Notes: generated from the sequence alone by a model not told the origin. A stretch of 11,367 nucleotides of DNA from Elusimicrobiota bacterium (GCA_027858455.1 JAQICQ010000200.1:1-11367), one strand, 5' to 3'. Positions 1-8,360 are shown, numbered from the stretch's first letter. Numbers and translations are program-made.

Positions 1-19
1 GGACTTTTTTAAACTTCAT
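1..19 (-). CDS. Possible start of a gene downstream of rpoD (cut by window edge)
   Basis: Five bases after the rpoD stop, an ATG at 19-17 opens a frame reading MKFKKV to the window edge. The spacing fits an operon, but only six codons are visible and no clear ribosome binding site precedes it, so no identity can be given. Confidence 0.2.
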
Positions 20-24
20 AACAA

Positions 25-1806
25 TTACTCGGTCGCTAAATATTCTCTGAGCTGCTTTTTGTTTTCTTTGGCTTTCAGTCTTCTTAAGGCCTTGGCCTCT
101 ATCTGCCTTACTCTTTCACGTGTTATTCCAAATACCTGGCCTACATCTTCTAGAGTCCTCGGATATTCGCTTTCCAGCCCTTCGTAAAGCTCTTTCTTAA
201 CATCATATTCCCTCTTAAGATTGTTTATTTCTTTCCTTTTAAGTTTAATACCAAACCTTAATTTAATAATTAACGCTTCTCTTTCCTTGAGCCGCGACAA
301 GACATCGCCTACCTCTTTATTTCTCATAGCCTGGCGGGTTGCGGCATCCGGTGTTGTCCCTTCGGTATCCGGAATAAAATCTTCAAGCCTGCTATTATCG
401 TCATCTCCTATCGGAGTATCTAAAGATATCGGTTTTTGCCGTATCTCAATTATCCTTCTTATCTTATCTTCATCTATATTTAATTCCTGGGAATACTCCT
501 CTATCATAGGTTCCCGACCGTAAATTTGCCGCCACTTTCTGGATACTTTTGAGAGTTTATTGATTATTTCTTTCATATGAACAGGGATTCTTATGGTCCT
601 GGCCTGATCGGCAATTGCGCGGTTTATAGATTGCCTTATCCACCATGTCGCATATGTTGAGAATTTAAACCCTTTTTTATACTTAAATTTATCCACGGCT
701 TTCATCATCCCGATTGAACCTTCCTGTATAAGGTCCAGCAGAGAAAGATTGGGATTAGTATGTTTTTTTGCTATTGAGACCACCAACCGAAGATTTGCGC
801 GAACCAGCGCCAGCTTTCCTTTTTCTACTTTTTTCTCATATTCATAAAGCCGTTTAATTATATCCCTCAATTCTTCGAGATTCAGCTCAAACTTTCGAGA
901 CCTTCCCTGCATGCTTAACCTGATTCTTTTTAACTTATCCTTTACTATTTCCATTCTTCGGGTAGTTATTCCGGTCTTTTTTTGAAACATATACGAACTT
1001 AAATCTCCGGACTTATAATCTTTATATAATTCATCTGCCTCATCGAAAGAAATATCAATTTGCGCGACAATTTTTTTCATTTCCTTTTCTTTTTTATATA
1101 TATTACTCGTTTTTTCTTTAAAAATATCTATAATATTTTGAATTATGGACTTTCTTAATTTAAGATCAAGTATGCTTTTAATAATATCTTCGTGTTCTTC
1201 TTTTATCTCATCTATTAATTTTTGCCTGTCATCAGCTAAAAGACCTTTTACATTCAATTTGTCTTCTCTGCGCTTAATCTTCCTTTCCCTTCTTTTAACT
1301 TCGTTAAATACATTGTTAACTTTGTTTTTCATATCTTCAAGTATCTTTTTTGTTTTTTTGCCGCGGCGCATAATATCGCGGGGCTCTATTATTTCTTTTC
1401 TTAATTTTACCGCTATCTTTTTAAACTCTTTTATGCCTATGTGAGTCCCTATAATTAATTTTACAAGTGCCTGTTCATTCTCCTGAATACTTTTAGCAAG
1501 ATGCATTTCCTGTGTTCTTGAAAGAAGCGGCTCTTTACCCATCTCGCTAAGATACATTTTTATAGAATCAGCCGGATTTATAGCGGTTTCATGCGAACTT
1601 GAACTTCCTGTTTCAGAATCAATTTTTTTCCGTAATCGGCGGCGTTTACGTTTATCAATTACCTCAATATCCGCTGAATCCAGCAGTGCAAATAGCCGGT
1701 CAAACTCTGCCGGCTCTATCTTTTCATCCAGCTGTTGATTTATCTCCTCGTAAGTAAGCTCGCCGTTTTTAGTACCTTTTGAAATTAATTTATCTATGTT
1801 TGACAA
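25..1806 (-). CDS. rpoD: RpoD, primary sigma-70 factor with an insertion in region 4
   Basis: Main housekeeping sigma factor that directs RNA polymerase to -35/-10 promoters; 593 residues. Region 1.1 is at about 1-50 ([12 protein letters not shown]) and region 1.2 at 77-110 ([11 protein letters not shown]). A long, Lys/Glu-rich, probably coiled non-conserved domain spans about 115-325. Region 2 is at 329-411, with [14 protein letters not shown] and [13 protein letters not shown], the -10 reading and melting helix. Region 3 spans about 412-485. Region 4 is at 497-580, with the -35 reading helix [16 protein letters not shown]. Within region 4, about 24 extra residues separate LRFGI (516-520) from YPRTLEDVG (548-556), where most primary sigmas have roughly 6. 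The TTG start has a strong ribosome binding site. dnaG ends 20 bases upstream, the classic dnaG-rpoD order, so primary sigma rather than RpoH or RpoS. Confidence 0.96.
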   Translation of the reverse strand: MSNIDKLISKGTKNGELTYEEINQQLDEKIEPAEFDRLFALLDSADIEVIDKRKRRRLRKKIDSETGSSSSHETAINPADSIKMYLSEMGKEPLLSRTQEMHLAKSIQENEQALVKLIIGTHIGIKEFKKIAVKLRKEIIEPRDIMRRGKKTKKILEDMKNKVNNVFNEVKRRERKIKRREDKLNVKGLLADDRQKLIDEIKEEHEDIIKSILDLKLRKSIIQNIIDIFKEKTSNIYKKEKEMKKIVAQIDISFDEADELYKDYKSGDLSSYMFQKKTGITTRRMEIVKDKLKRIRLSMQGRSRKFELNLEELRDIIKRLYEYEKKVEKGKLALVRANLRLVVSIAKKHTNPNLSLLDLIQEGSIGMMKAVDKFKYKKGFKFSTYATWWIRQSINRAIADQARTIRIPVHMKEIINKLSKVSRKWRQIYGREPMIEEYSQELNIDEDKIRRIIEIRQKPISLDTPIGDDDNSRLEDFIPDTEGTTPDAATRQAMRNKEVGDVLSRLKEREALIIKLRFGIKLKRKEINNLKREYDVKKELYEGLESEYPRTLEDVGQVFGITRERVRQIEAKALRRLKAKENKKQLREYLATE

Positions 1807-1811
1807 AATTG

Positions 1812-1818
1812 CCTCCCC
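1812..1818 (-). promoter_or_regulatory. Strong ribosome binding site that fixes the TTG start of rpoD
   Basis: GGGGAGG on the minus strand (1818-1812) sits 5 bases before TTG at 1806. It is the best ribosome binding site near the rpoD start. It supports the TTG, which also places a normal sigma region 1.1 directly at the N-terminus. Confidence 0.8.
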
Positions 1819-1826
1819 GTGTTCTT

Positions 1827-3593
1827 TTATTTTCCTATCTTTATAGTCTTATCCCTGTTTAACTCTCTGGCAAGACGGCTGAAACTCTTTTTCATGTCTT
1901 GCGGCACCGGCCGGCCGGCGCGGTGCATCTCTTTGAGCTTTACTGCAAGTTTGTTGTAATCTCTTGCTTTTCGTAAATTCTCTAAACTGTCTTTTAACAG
2001 TCTGAAGTAATCCTGCGGACTGTCTGACTTTATCTCTTGCATCGTCAACCGGGTTATCTCTTGGTTAATATCCTTATGCGAATTGCCTATAAGCCGGGTA
2101 ATATCACATTTACATTCTTTAAGGTAATTCTTTAAAATATCTAAATACCTGTTTTCAATAAAATCTATATCTTTTAAAAATTCTTTTATATCTGGGCAGA
2201 TACTCTCATTTCTGAGAGCTAAATGAAGCAGTTCTTTACAAATTTTTTCGTCGCGGCTTAAAGGTAGTTTATTTTCATGTAAATCCGGCCCTCTGCTTTG
2301 GCTGCGCCGGGAACTTTTTTGAATCTCATTTTTTACTGCTGATTCGCCGACAGCAATTTTCTCGCTTACTATCTTAATGATTTCCTCTTTTTTGATTTCA
2401 CCGTTGATCTTGTTTATCAAGGGCGCCAGATCTCTTATTATTTTTAATTTCTTCTGCGTCCTGTCGGATATATCGTTAAATTTATCTATGGAGTATCTTA
2501 TTCTCCAATCTATGACTTCCGTTGAATTATCTAATAATCCCATAAACTCCTTGCGATCTTTTCTTATTATATCCTCAGGGTCTGTTCCCTCGGGAAGTTC
2601 ACAGACTTTCCCCGTAAGATCGGACTCGACTACCATTTCCACTGCTCTTACAGTGGCTTTCGCCCCGGCATCATCTGAATCAAAACAAAAGATAACTTCA
2701 TCGACCCAGTGCTTAATCTTATATATGTGCTGTGAAGTAAGCGCTGTGCCGAGGGCCGCAACTGCATACGGTATATTATATTGATGCGCGGCTATGACAT
2801 CCATATAGCCTTCCAGAAGCAGAATTTTTTTGCTCTTTCTGATCCCACTTTTCCCCTGTTTTAATCCATAAAGAATTTTTTTCTTTTCAAATATCTTTGT
2901 TTGCGCGGTATTTAAGTATTTGGGCATATTCGCATCATCTATGACCCTTCCCCCAAAACCTTTAACCTGACCTCGTTCATCCATTATCGGAAAGATTATC
3001 CGGTCTTTAAATTTATCGTAAACGCCGCCGCCTCTGCTTTGCCCGGCAAGGCCGGACTCTAAAAGAATATCCTTATTAACACCTTCGCCGAGAGCTTTAT
3101 TTACAAGCTGATTGCCGGCCGGCGCATAACCTACAAGAAACTTTTTTATCATATCTTCGTTTAACCCGCGGCTTTTAATATAATTATAAGCTTTGCCGGC
3201 GGCGTCAGTCTTTAAATACTTGTTGTAAAATTTAGCCGCGCGTTCATTTAATTTTATGATTTTCTTATTTAATTCCCGGCGCCGGACATATTCTTTATTT
3301 TGCGGTGTATCAAGTTTGATTCCGGCCTGCTCGGCCAGCCGTTTTGCTGCTTCGGGAAACTCTATACCTTCCATTTCCATCAAAAAGTTAAAGACATTGC
3401 CCGACTTTCCGCAGCCGAAACAATGATATATCTGTTTTTCGGGAGAAACTACAAAAGAAGGAGTTTTTTCCTGGTGAAAAGGGCAAAGGGCTTTATAATT
3501 TGCGCCTGTCTTTTTTAGAGGAAAATATTCTTCAACCAGTCTTACTATATCTGAATACTCGCTTATCCTGTCTATATCCCGAGGTTCAACCAT
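1827..3593 (-). CDS. dnaG: DNA primase
   Basis: DnaG makes the RNA primers for Okazaki fragments and leading-strand start, recruited by the replicative helicase DnaB. The protein has 588 residues, the normal size. The N-terminal zinc domain uses C37, H40, C58 and C61 ([11 protein letters not shown] and CFGCGKSGN). The RNA polymerase core has [12 protein letters not shown] (197-208) and GFGGRVI (212-218). The Toprim metal site is E261 in LLLEGYMDV and D305/D307 in FDSDDAG, with DPED at 338-341. The region from about 430 onward is the less conserved helicase-binding domain and is Lys/Arg rich. The ATG lies inside the end of the NIF3-like gene, with only a weak AGAAAG before it. Coupling with that gene is therefore likely. 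rpoD starts 20 bases after its TAA. Confidence 0.97.
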   Translation of the reverse strand: MVEPRDIDRISEYSDIVRLVEEYFPLKKTGANYKALCPFHQEKTPSFVVSPEKQIYHCFGCGKSGNVFNFLMEMEGIEFPEAAKRLAEQAGIKLDTPQNKEYVRRRELNKKIIKLNERAAKFYNKYLKTDAAGKAYNYIKSRGLNEDMIKKFLVGYAPAGNQLVNKALGEGVNKDILLESGLAGQSRGGGVYDKFKDRIIFPIMDERGQVKGFGGRVIDDANMPKYLNTAQTKIFEKKKILYGLKQGKSGIRKSKKILLLEGYMDVIAAHQYNIPYAVAALGTALTSQHIYKIKHWVDEVIFCFDSDDAGAKATVRAVEMVVESDLTGKVCELPEGTDPEDIIRKDRKEFMGLLDNSTEVIDWRIRYSIDKFNDISDRTQKKLKIIRDLAPLINKINGEIKKEEIIKIVSEKIAVGESAVKNEIQKSSRRSQSRGPDLHENKLPLSRDEKICKELLHLALRNESICPDIKEFLKDIDFIENRYLDILKNYLKECKCDITRLIGNSHKDINQEITRLTMQEIKSDSPQDYFRLLKDSLENLRKARDYNKLAVKLKEMHRAGRPVPQDMKKSFSRLARELNRDKTIKIGK

Positions 3594-4551
3594 TTCTTTC
3601 TACTCGTACAAAACCGGAGAAAGCCTCTATAGCAATATCTCTGAATTTATCTGTTATCTTATCCAGAAGCAGATTTAATCCTATGTTATCGGAAGATATA
3701 TGCCCGGCAATAACAACATTTAGATTTTCTTCTTTTGCTTTCTTGAAATGTTTTTCACTCATATGCATTCCAACAACTGTCGATACCCCGGATTTCACTA
3801 AATCTTTAAGCAATTTATAATTTCCTTCGGTTCCCCCTGTCATATCTACAAATATCTTTCCGCATTTATTGTTTTTATTACCGTTTAAAATAGACGGCGC
3901 CTGCCCTTTTACTGCCGAATCTTTATATTCCGGGATTTCCAGAAGCATATCAATTAAATCCTTAAGTCTATGCGGTTCCTCCTGCTTAACTTTTCTGTCC
4001 AGATATGCCTTAACATGGTTATCAGCAGGCGTATGTATATTCATCGTAGGTATTTTTAAAAGACGCGCTGCGTCCTGTGTTTTAAAATGATTTGCCGCAG
4101 AAACACTTCTGGCAACTTCCGCCTTACGGCTGCGTGTAAGATTCTGGGCTATACTGGAGGTTACTCCCTCTCCCGAAAGAATATCCGTCTGCATATCCAT
4201 AACTTCATAGAAATTTGATAAAGATCGCCCGGTCGGATGGTGCCCTATAACGACAGATTTATCATCGGAGTTTTCCGTAATACTTTTTATCATCAGGAGT
4301 TCTGATGTATCCACATCTATGCCTACCCACATCTTATTAATCTGAGTATCTTTATTACCCCAGATTATTCTTGAATCAGCATAAGGACTTTTAAGAGTAT
4401 GTTTATCAAAGATTTCTTTTTTTATACCGTCCAATTTGTTATATTTTTCTTGATTTTCTTTTAAAATACGGTCAATCTCAGCAGAGGTCCTGACATCTTC
4501 TTTTATGCCTTCTTTAACTGATATGTCAAATATTTCCTTTAATGTAACCAT
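3586..4551 (-). CDS. NIF3/DUF34-like putative metal-binding protein
   Basis: A 321-residue protein that resembles the NIF3 (DUF34) family, whose members bind a pair of metal ions but whose reaction is not settled. The pattern is an early IGHHPTG (H104, H105), then NIHTPADN (H173, D177) and VIAGHISSDN (H284, D288). It matches in order the metal-binding His-His, Asp and Gly-His...Glu of NIF3, with Asp in place of the last Glu. VDMTGGTEG (235-243) and VVGMHMSEKH (259-268) are other conserved-looking blocks. The first 75 residues are helical and charged, a longer N-terminus than short NIF3 proteins have. No signal peptide or membrane segment is seen. The start is ATG with AAGGAGA at 4567-4561, 9 bases upstream. 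The TGA stop overlaps dnaG by 8 bases, so it is probably translated together with primase. The family call is by motif only; a molecular function is not proposed. Confidence 0.75.
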   Translation of the reverse strand: MVTLKEIFDISVKEGIKEDVRTSAEIDRILKENQEKYNKLDGIKKEIFDKHTLKSPYADSRIIWGNKDTQINKMWVGIDVDTSELLMIKSITENSDDKSVVIGHHPTGRSLSNFYEVMDMQTDILSGEGVTSSIAQNLTRSRKAEVARSVSAANHFKTQDAARLLKIPTMNIHTPADNHVKAYLDRKVKQEEPHRLKDLIDMLLEIPEYKDSAVKGQAPSILNGNKNNKCGKIFVDMTGGTEGNYKLLKDLVKSGVSTVVGMHMSEKHFKKAKEENLNVVIAGHISSDNIGLNLLLDKITDKFRDIAIEAFSGFVRVERNG

Positions 4552-4570
4552 ACTCTATTTTCTCCTTCCT

Positions 4571-5191
4571 TTATCCTGATACAAAGTTATTGTCCCTGAT
4601 AAAGAATCTGTATTTTAAATCTTTTGCCCGAGATATACCTATGCGGGGACTTCGGGCCGTCTCTCGGCGGGTCGTGTTCCCCATAAAGTCTCCGGCACAA
4701 GCTCCTTCCAGTATATATATATCGGATTTATTCAAACATTTGTTGTTATCTTTAATATTTATACCCAGAGCCTGCGTTAGTTTGCCGGGGCCCGAAGCTA
4801 AATTTCTTAACTTGTCTGTTCCCCGTCTTTTGCTCATGGCATTGACTCCGAAAACCGGTTCAACGGCCCTTATCAATACCGCCGCCGGAACTTTTTCAGG
4901 CTCTGTAACCACGTTAAAACAAAGATGCATACCGTAAATAGTATAAACATATACCGTACCAGCAGGTCCGTACATAACACTGTTTCGTTTTGTGATATTA
5001 CCTGCCGCATGACAGGCCGGGTCACCTTCGGACAGATAGGCTTCGGTTTCTACAATTCGCCCGGAGCATACTTCACCCTTTTTTTGAGTAACTATTAACT
5101 TATCCAAAAGATCTTCGGCAACCTCTAAGGTCGGCCTGTCAAAAAAGCATGCTTCTAATACTTTATGATCTCTATATTTTCCTTTTAACAA
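4571..5191 (-). CDS. 3-methyladenine DNA glycosylase, AAG/MPG family
   Basis: Base-excision repair enzyme that removes alkylated and deaminated purines such as 3-methyladenine and hypoxanthine. Its 206 residues match the bacterial AAG/MPG length. Aligned by eye to human AAG, the active-site residues are kept: E50 in GRIVETEAY (human E125, general base), Y52 (Y127), H61 (H136), Y83 and Y86 in YVYTIYGM (Y159, and Y162, which intercalates into DNA), N93 (N169) and R108 (R182). SGPGKLTQALGI (133-144) and SPRIGI (181-186) are further family signatures. The start is TTG, 6 bases after rpsU, with no good ribosome binding site. No other start lies before the conserved core, so coupling to rpsU is likely. 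A repair gene inside this operon is unusual. It is unrelated in fold to E. coli Tag and AlkA. Confidence 0.93.
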   Translation of the reverse strand: MLKGKYRDHKVLEACFFDRPTLEVAEDLLDKLIVTQKKGEVCSGRIVETEAYLSEGDPACHAAGNITKRNSVMYGPAGTVYVYTIYGMHLCFNVVTEPEKVPAAVLIRAVEPVFGVNAMSKRRGTDKLRNLASGPGKLTQALGINIKDNNKCLNKSDIYILEGACAGDFMGNTTRRETARSPRIGISRAKDLKYRFFIRDNNFVSG

Positions 5192-5197
5192 ACTTAT

Positions 5198-5440
5198 TTA
5201 GCCGCGACGTTTTTTAGTATTTATGAGTTTTTTTATTCGTTTGGCTTTCAGTTTATTTTTAAGTTTCAATCTCTTATCCCGGGACTTTTTCAGTTTCCTT
5301 TCCACGCTAGGAGCGCGATAGAACCTGCGTTTTCTAAGCTCGGTTTTCAGCCCGGCTTTGCTGCATGCTCTGCGGAATCTTCTAAGTACTGAATTTGTAG
5401 ATTCCCGGTCTTTTTTTTCTACCATTGGTCCGTTTGCCAT
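5198..5440 (-). CDS. rpsU: 30S ribosomal protein S21
   Basis: S21 binds the 30S platform near the 3' end of 16S rRNA and helps initiation on mRNAs. The family core is clear: SVLRRFRRACSKAGL (residues 17-31), then ELRKRRFYRAPSVERK, the usual helix-turn-helix pair. At 80 residues it is longer than the common 58-71, with about six extra residues before the core and a long Lys/Arg-rich tail ending KKRRG. The ATG has a strong ribosome binding site, GGAAGGTG at 5457-5450, 9 bases upstream. This is the first gene of the rpsU-dnaG-rpoD set known as the macromolecular synthesis operon, here separated from dnaG by two genes. It stops 6 bases before the glycosylase gene. Confidence 0.95.
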   Translation of the reverse strand: MANGPMVEKKDRESTNSVLRRFRRACSKAGLKTELRKRRFYRAPSVERKLKKSRDKRLKLKNKLKAKRIKKLINTKKRRG

Positions 5441-5472
5441 TATTTAATTCACCTTCCTTTCATAAAATATTT

Positions 5473-5823
5473 TTATCCCGGAGGCCACCCCATCTTTCTT
5501 CCACCCAAAAGATGGACATGAAGATGGTCTACCTCCTGCCCCCCGTCTTTGTTGCAGTTGATTACTGTTCTGTAGCCGTTTTCTGCAATATTTAAATCTT
5601 TTGCTATTTTTTTTGCCGCCTCCATGCATTCAGCAACTATCACCCCGGACGCATCGTTAATTGTTGCGATATGTTCCTCGGGTACTATTAACAGATGAAC
5701 CGGCGCCTGCGGATTGGCATCTCTAAACACCGCTATGCCCGACTCCCTGTAAATTATATCGGTTTCAATGCTGCCGTCTAAAATGCGGCAAAAAACACAA
5801 TCTTTACTCTTTGGATTCATCAT
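5473..5823 (-). CDS. HIT-family (HINT-type) nucleotide-binding hydrolase
   Basis: A histidine triad protein of 116 residues, the normal size for bacterial HINT-like enzymes, which hydrolyse nucleoside phosphoramidates and adenylates. A CxxC pair (C9, C12) near the start and DANPQAPVHLLIVPEEH (35-51) are typical of the PKCI/HINT branch. The catalytic HxHxH triad is H100, H102, H104 in DHLHVHLLGG, and the protein ends in the conserved Trp-Pro-Pro-Gly. Two ATG codons are adjacent (5823 and 5820) and either could be used; I chose the first. No clear ribosome binding site precedes it. It is cytoplasmic, with no signal or membrane segment. It lies 32 bases before rpsU, probably co-transcribed. The exact substrate cannot be deduced. 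Confidence 0.93.
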   Translation of the reverse strand: MMNPKSKDCVFCRILDGSIETDIIYRESGIAVFRDANPQAPVHLLIVPEEHIATINDASGVIVAECMEAAKKIAKDLNIAENGYRTVINCNKDGGQEVDHLHVHLLGGRKMGWPPG

Positions 5824-5835
5824 TTGATTTAGCTA

Positions 5836-5864
5836 GTAATAACATATAAATTCAACTTTTGCAA
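5836..5864 (-). promoter_or_regulatory. Possible sigma-70-type promoter before the HIT gene
   Basis: The 53-base gap between mtaB and the HIT gene is the widest in the window. On the minus strand it holds TTGCAA (5864-5859) and, after 17 bases, TATTAC (5841-5836), a fair match to -35 and -10 elements. Transcription would start within about 10 bases of the ATG, leaving almost no leader, and I see no ribosome binding site there. In AT-rich sequence such matches arise by chance, so this is only a candidate. Confidence 0.2.
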
Positions 5865-5876
5865 ACAGCGATATTT

Positions 5877-7073
5877 TTATACTATAACCGCTGTAAGAAT
5901 CCGGCCTGATATTCCCGTTATTCTGACCTTTTCCAATGCTTTTATATCCATAGCATCGGCTCCTTTTATAATAATGGGCATATAATCCCTGGTATAGCCC
6001 CTCATGTTTTTTTCTACCGCCACCTCTTTTACAGCACCTACCGCATCTTTAAAATGTTTTTCCCTTATCTTTTCGGCCATATTTCTTAAAATTTCCATTC
6101 GTTCTCTTTTAACAAATTCATCAACCCGGATACTCTTTTGGAATTCGTAAGCTTTAGTACCCTTGCAGTTTGAAAATCTAAAGATATGTACTTTAACCGG
6201 CTTTGTTTCTTCAATAAAATCCAGCGTATCAGTAAAGCAACTTTCACTTTCACCGGGAAATCCTACAATAACATCAAACGCAAATACAGCGCCGGTTATA
6301 TTTTTCTTAATATTATCTATAACCCGACCTACCTTCTGCATATCATAACCTCTGTTCATCTTTTTTAAAACGCTGTTATTCGCGCTCTGAATTGGAATAT
6401 GAAAATGCGGACAAAATCTTTTATCCCTGCTTAAAAGTTCTATATTTTTTTCTGTCAAAGAGAGCGGGTTGAGGGAGCTGAATCTCCATCTGAAATTGCC
6501 TTTCATATTTGCCAGGCCAAGTATCAATTCATCTAATTTAATATATTCCGCTGAATTTGTTGCGCACAAAACCAATTCTTTGTGGTTTTCTAAAAACCCT
6601 TTTGCTTCTTCAATTACCTCAGACGGATTTTTTACATAATAAGGCTTTTTTATCTGTCTTACCAGGCAATAAGTGCAGTTTCCCCGGCACCCATGCTGTA
6701 TTGTTATAAATCCCCTGGAGTGGCCCCTGAATTTTTTAATCCGGGTACGAGGATTATCAAGATATATAAAACTTGAAGCGCTTGTCGCCGCTCCAAATTT
6801 AAAATTTCCTTTATACCTTCTTACACTGCACCCTATGGTCAAAATCTCTTTATCCGGGTACCGCCTGGAAATCTTCCTGATATAACTCCTCTCTTTACTT
6901 TCACTCCGATTAGTAACAGAGCAGGTATTAATAATTATTATATCCGCATGTTCTGGGGAATTAACGCAGGATTTTCCGATGTTTTTAAGGTTTTCGGATA
7001 AAAGCCGGCTGTCGTATTGATTTATTTTACAACCAAAATCTTTTATATAAAACTTTCCGACGGTCTGTCCCAT
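5877..7073 (-). CDS. mtaB: MtaB-type tRNA t6A37 methylthiotransferase (radical SAM)
   Basis: Likely converts t6A to ms2t6A at position 37 of ANN-decoding tRNAs. Numbered from ATG at 7073 (398 residues), the N-terminal UPF0004 domain supplies C15 (FGCKINQYDS), C51 (INTCSVTN) and C82 (IGC) for the auxiliary 4Fe-4S cluster. The radical SAM motif CxxxCxxC is C129, C133, C136 (HGCRGNCTYC). PIQSANNSVLKKMNRGY (227-243) and VIVGFPGES (268-276) follow, then a C-terminal TRAM-like region. GCK near the N-terminus and the position beside rsmE favour MtaB over MiaB or RimO. It is slightly shorter than usual MtaB (about 430), mainly between C82 and the radical SAM motif. A TTG at 7088 would add five residues, but the TAATG junction with rsmE makes 7073 the better start. 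It ends in TAA, 53 bases before the HIT gene. Confidence 0.88.
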   Translation of the reverse strand: MGQTVGKFYIKDFGCKINQYDSRLLSENLKNIGKSCVNSPEHADIIIINTCSVTNRSESKERSYIRKISRRYPDKEILTIGCSVRRYKGNFKFGAATSASSFIYLDNPRTRIKKFRGHSRGFITIQHGCRGNCTYCLVRQIKKPYYVKNPSEVIEEAKGFLENHKELVLCATNSAEYIKLDELILGLANMKGNFRWRFSSLNPLSLTEKNIELLSRDKRFCPHFHIPIQSANNSVLKKMNRGYDMQKVGRVIDNIKKNITGAVFAFDVIVGFPGESESCFTDTLDFIEETKPVKVHIFRFSNCKGTKAYEFQKSIRVDEFVKRERMEILRNMAEKIREKHFKDAVGAVKEVAVEKNMRGYTRDYMPIIIKGADAMDIKALEKVRITGISGRILTAVIV

Positions 7074-7798
7074 TAATCTTCCCGGCAAAGAAGATTTGAT
7101 GCGACCGCGACCGACGCAGTTTCAACATCAAGTATGAGGTTTCCCAGTGTACGTACTTTAAGTCCACTCTCTTTTGCCGAACCAATCTCCGGGCTGCTGA
7201 ATCCGCCTTCGGGCCCTATAAATACCGCCATTTTGAAGACAAGGTCGTCCTCTGATATATATTTTTGGCCGTCATTTTGTTCCCAGAATATAATACCGGA
7301 CTTAAATTCTTCTTTTTCATACAGATGTAAGGCCTCTTTAAAACTAACTGCATCCCGAATTTTAGGTATCTGCCGACGCTTAGAAATTTCCGCGCCGTTG
7401 CGGGCCTTTTTTAACCACCTGCTGTAATTTTTATCCTTTTGACGAGAATTAATCTTTTTAATTGTTCTCGACGATATAAAAGGAACAAATTTATTTACCC
7501 CAAGCTGGGTGCATTTAAAAATTATACTTTCAATTTTTCTTCTTTTGGGAAGCGCGACAAAAAGTGTTATGTCTCTGGGCGGAACCCGGCATATCTCAAT
7601 CTTACTTTTTACATCAGCTACAAAGCTGTCTTTTGTAACTTCAATTATCTCTGCTTTATATTCCCTGAAATGCTTGTCCCCTATAATCAGCGGATCGCCG
7701 GTGCTAATTCCTGCGACAGAAAGGTGATGTTGATTATACCCTTTTATTTCATGGATTGAGCCCACACTAAGAGCTGAATCTATAAATATTTTATCCAC
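7073..7798 (-). CDS. rsmE: RsmE, 16S rRNA m3U1498 methyltransferase (divergent)
   Basis: RsmE is a SPOUT-fold, SAM-dependent enzyme that methylates N3 of U1498 (E. coli numbering) in the decoding region of 16S rRNA. The protein has 241 residues, the normal size. It has an N-terminal PUA-like domain with HHL at 24-26, then the C-terminal trefoil-knot domain with TQLGVNKFVPF (97-107), GPEGGFS (195-201) and LGNLILDVETA (218-228). The last two motifs form the SAM-binding knot. Departures from the usual pattern are Asp223 where ILR normally has Arg, no VLR after HHL, and no QSGR-like motif near residue 138. The start is GTG, overlapping the dnaJ end by 8 bases, with GGTGGA about 12 bases upstream. 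The stop shares one base with the likely mtaB ATG (TAATG), implying translational coupling. Next to dnaJ, rsmE is a common neighbour in Firmicutes. Confidence 0.88.
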   Translation of the reverse strand: MDKIFIDSALSVGSIHEIKGYNQHHLSVAGISTGDPLIIGDKHFREYKAEIIEVTKDSFVADVKSKIEICRVPPRDITLFVALPKRRKIESIIFKCTQLGVNKFVPFISSRTIKKINSRQKDKNYSRWLKKARNGAEISKRRQIPKIRDAVSFKEALHLYEKEEFKSGIIFWEQNDGQKYISEDDLVFKMAVFIGPEGGFSSPEIGSAKESGLKVRTLGNLILDVETASVAVASNLLCRED

Positions 7799-8360
7799 TT
7801 ATAAGCTTTTTCCACCAGGAAGTTTCTTTGAGTTCAGCGCTGTCCTCCCCCATAAGAGCGGCATATTTTACCAGCGCCATTTTTTGATCTGTAGAAAGTT
7901 TTTTAGGGATGGTCACTTTTACTTTTACGTAGAGGTGCCCTTTGCCGTAACCGTTAAGTTGGGGCATACCTTCTGATTTAAGCCTTATCTTTGTTCCCGA
8001 CTGTATTCCTTCGGGAATTTTTATCTTCTTTTGTCCGTTTAAAGTTTTTATGGATTTTTTAGTGCCAAAGACCGCTTCGGGAAAATTTATTTTTAGTTCC
8101 GCATAAAGGTCCGAACCTTTTCTTACGAGAGACTCATGCGGTTTAATATTAATAATCACATACAAATCTCCGCGGGGACCGTTATAACGGCCGGCGTTTC
8201 CCTGCCCCGTCACTCTCAAAGTAGCTCCGTTAGTTATGCCGTCCGGAATCTTTATGTTTATTGTATCCCTGTGGGCTTCAAGCCCGGTTCCCCGGCAGCT
8301 TGAACAGGGGTTTTTAATCTCCCGGCCGGTTCCCAAGCATTTAGCGCAAGTTTGCGACAC
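7791..8360 (-). CDS. dnaJ: DnaJ C-terminal part, downstream of the in-frame stop (189 aa from first possible start)
   Basis: The open frame after the nonsense codon runs from 8516, but its first ATG/GTG/TTG is the GTG at 8360, codon 195 of the full gene. That position falls inside the zinc-finger domain between motifs 2 and 3. A protein started there would keep only CAKCLGTG and CSSCRGTG and the C-terminal beta domains (IKIPDGITNGATLRV, then KKIKIPEGIQSGTKIRL). Half a zinc domain is unlikely to fold, so this is better read as the 3' part of one broken or recoded dnaJ than as a separate gene. It ends with TAA at 7793-7791, overlapping the rsmE start. Confidence 0.7.
   Translation of the reverse strand: MSQTCAKCLGTGREIKNPCSSCRGTGLEAHRDTINIKIPDGITNGATLRVTGQGNAGRYNGPRGDLYVIINIKPHESLVRKGSDLYAELKINFPEAVFGTKKSIKTLNGQKKIKIPEGIQSGTKIRLKSEGMPQLNGYGKGHLYVKVKVTIPKKLSTDQKMALVKYAALMGEDSAELKETSWWKKLISG

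Noticed and set aside
2377..2784. Open frame of 135 codons on the plus strand
   Set aside because: It lies wholly inside dnaG on the opposite strand, has no recognisable motifs, and is a by-product of dnaG codon use.
5444..5629. Minus-strand open frame of 61 codons overlapping the HIT gene
   Set aside because: It is in another frame of a clear HIT protein and has low-complexity, unrecognisable sequence.
5855..5875. Partial inverted repeat around TTTGCAAA as a terminator after mtaB
   Set aside because: The stem is short and imperfect, leaves no loop, and is not followed by a T-run on the minus strand.
7071..7088. TTG at 7088 as the mtaB start
   Set aside because: It would add five non-conserved residues and a longer overlap; the TAATG junction at 7073 is simpler.
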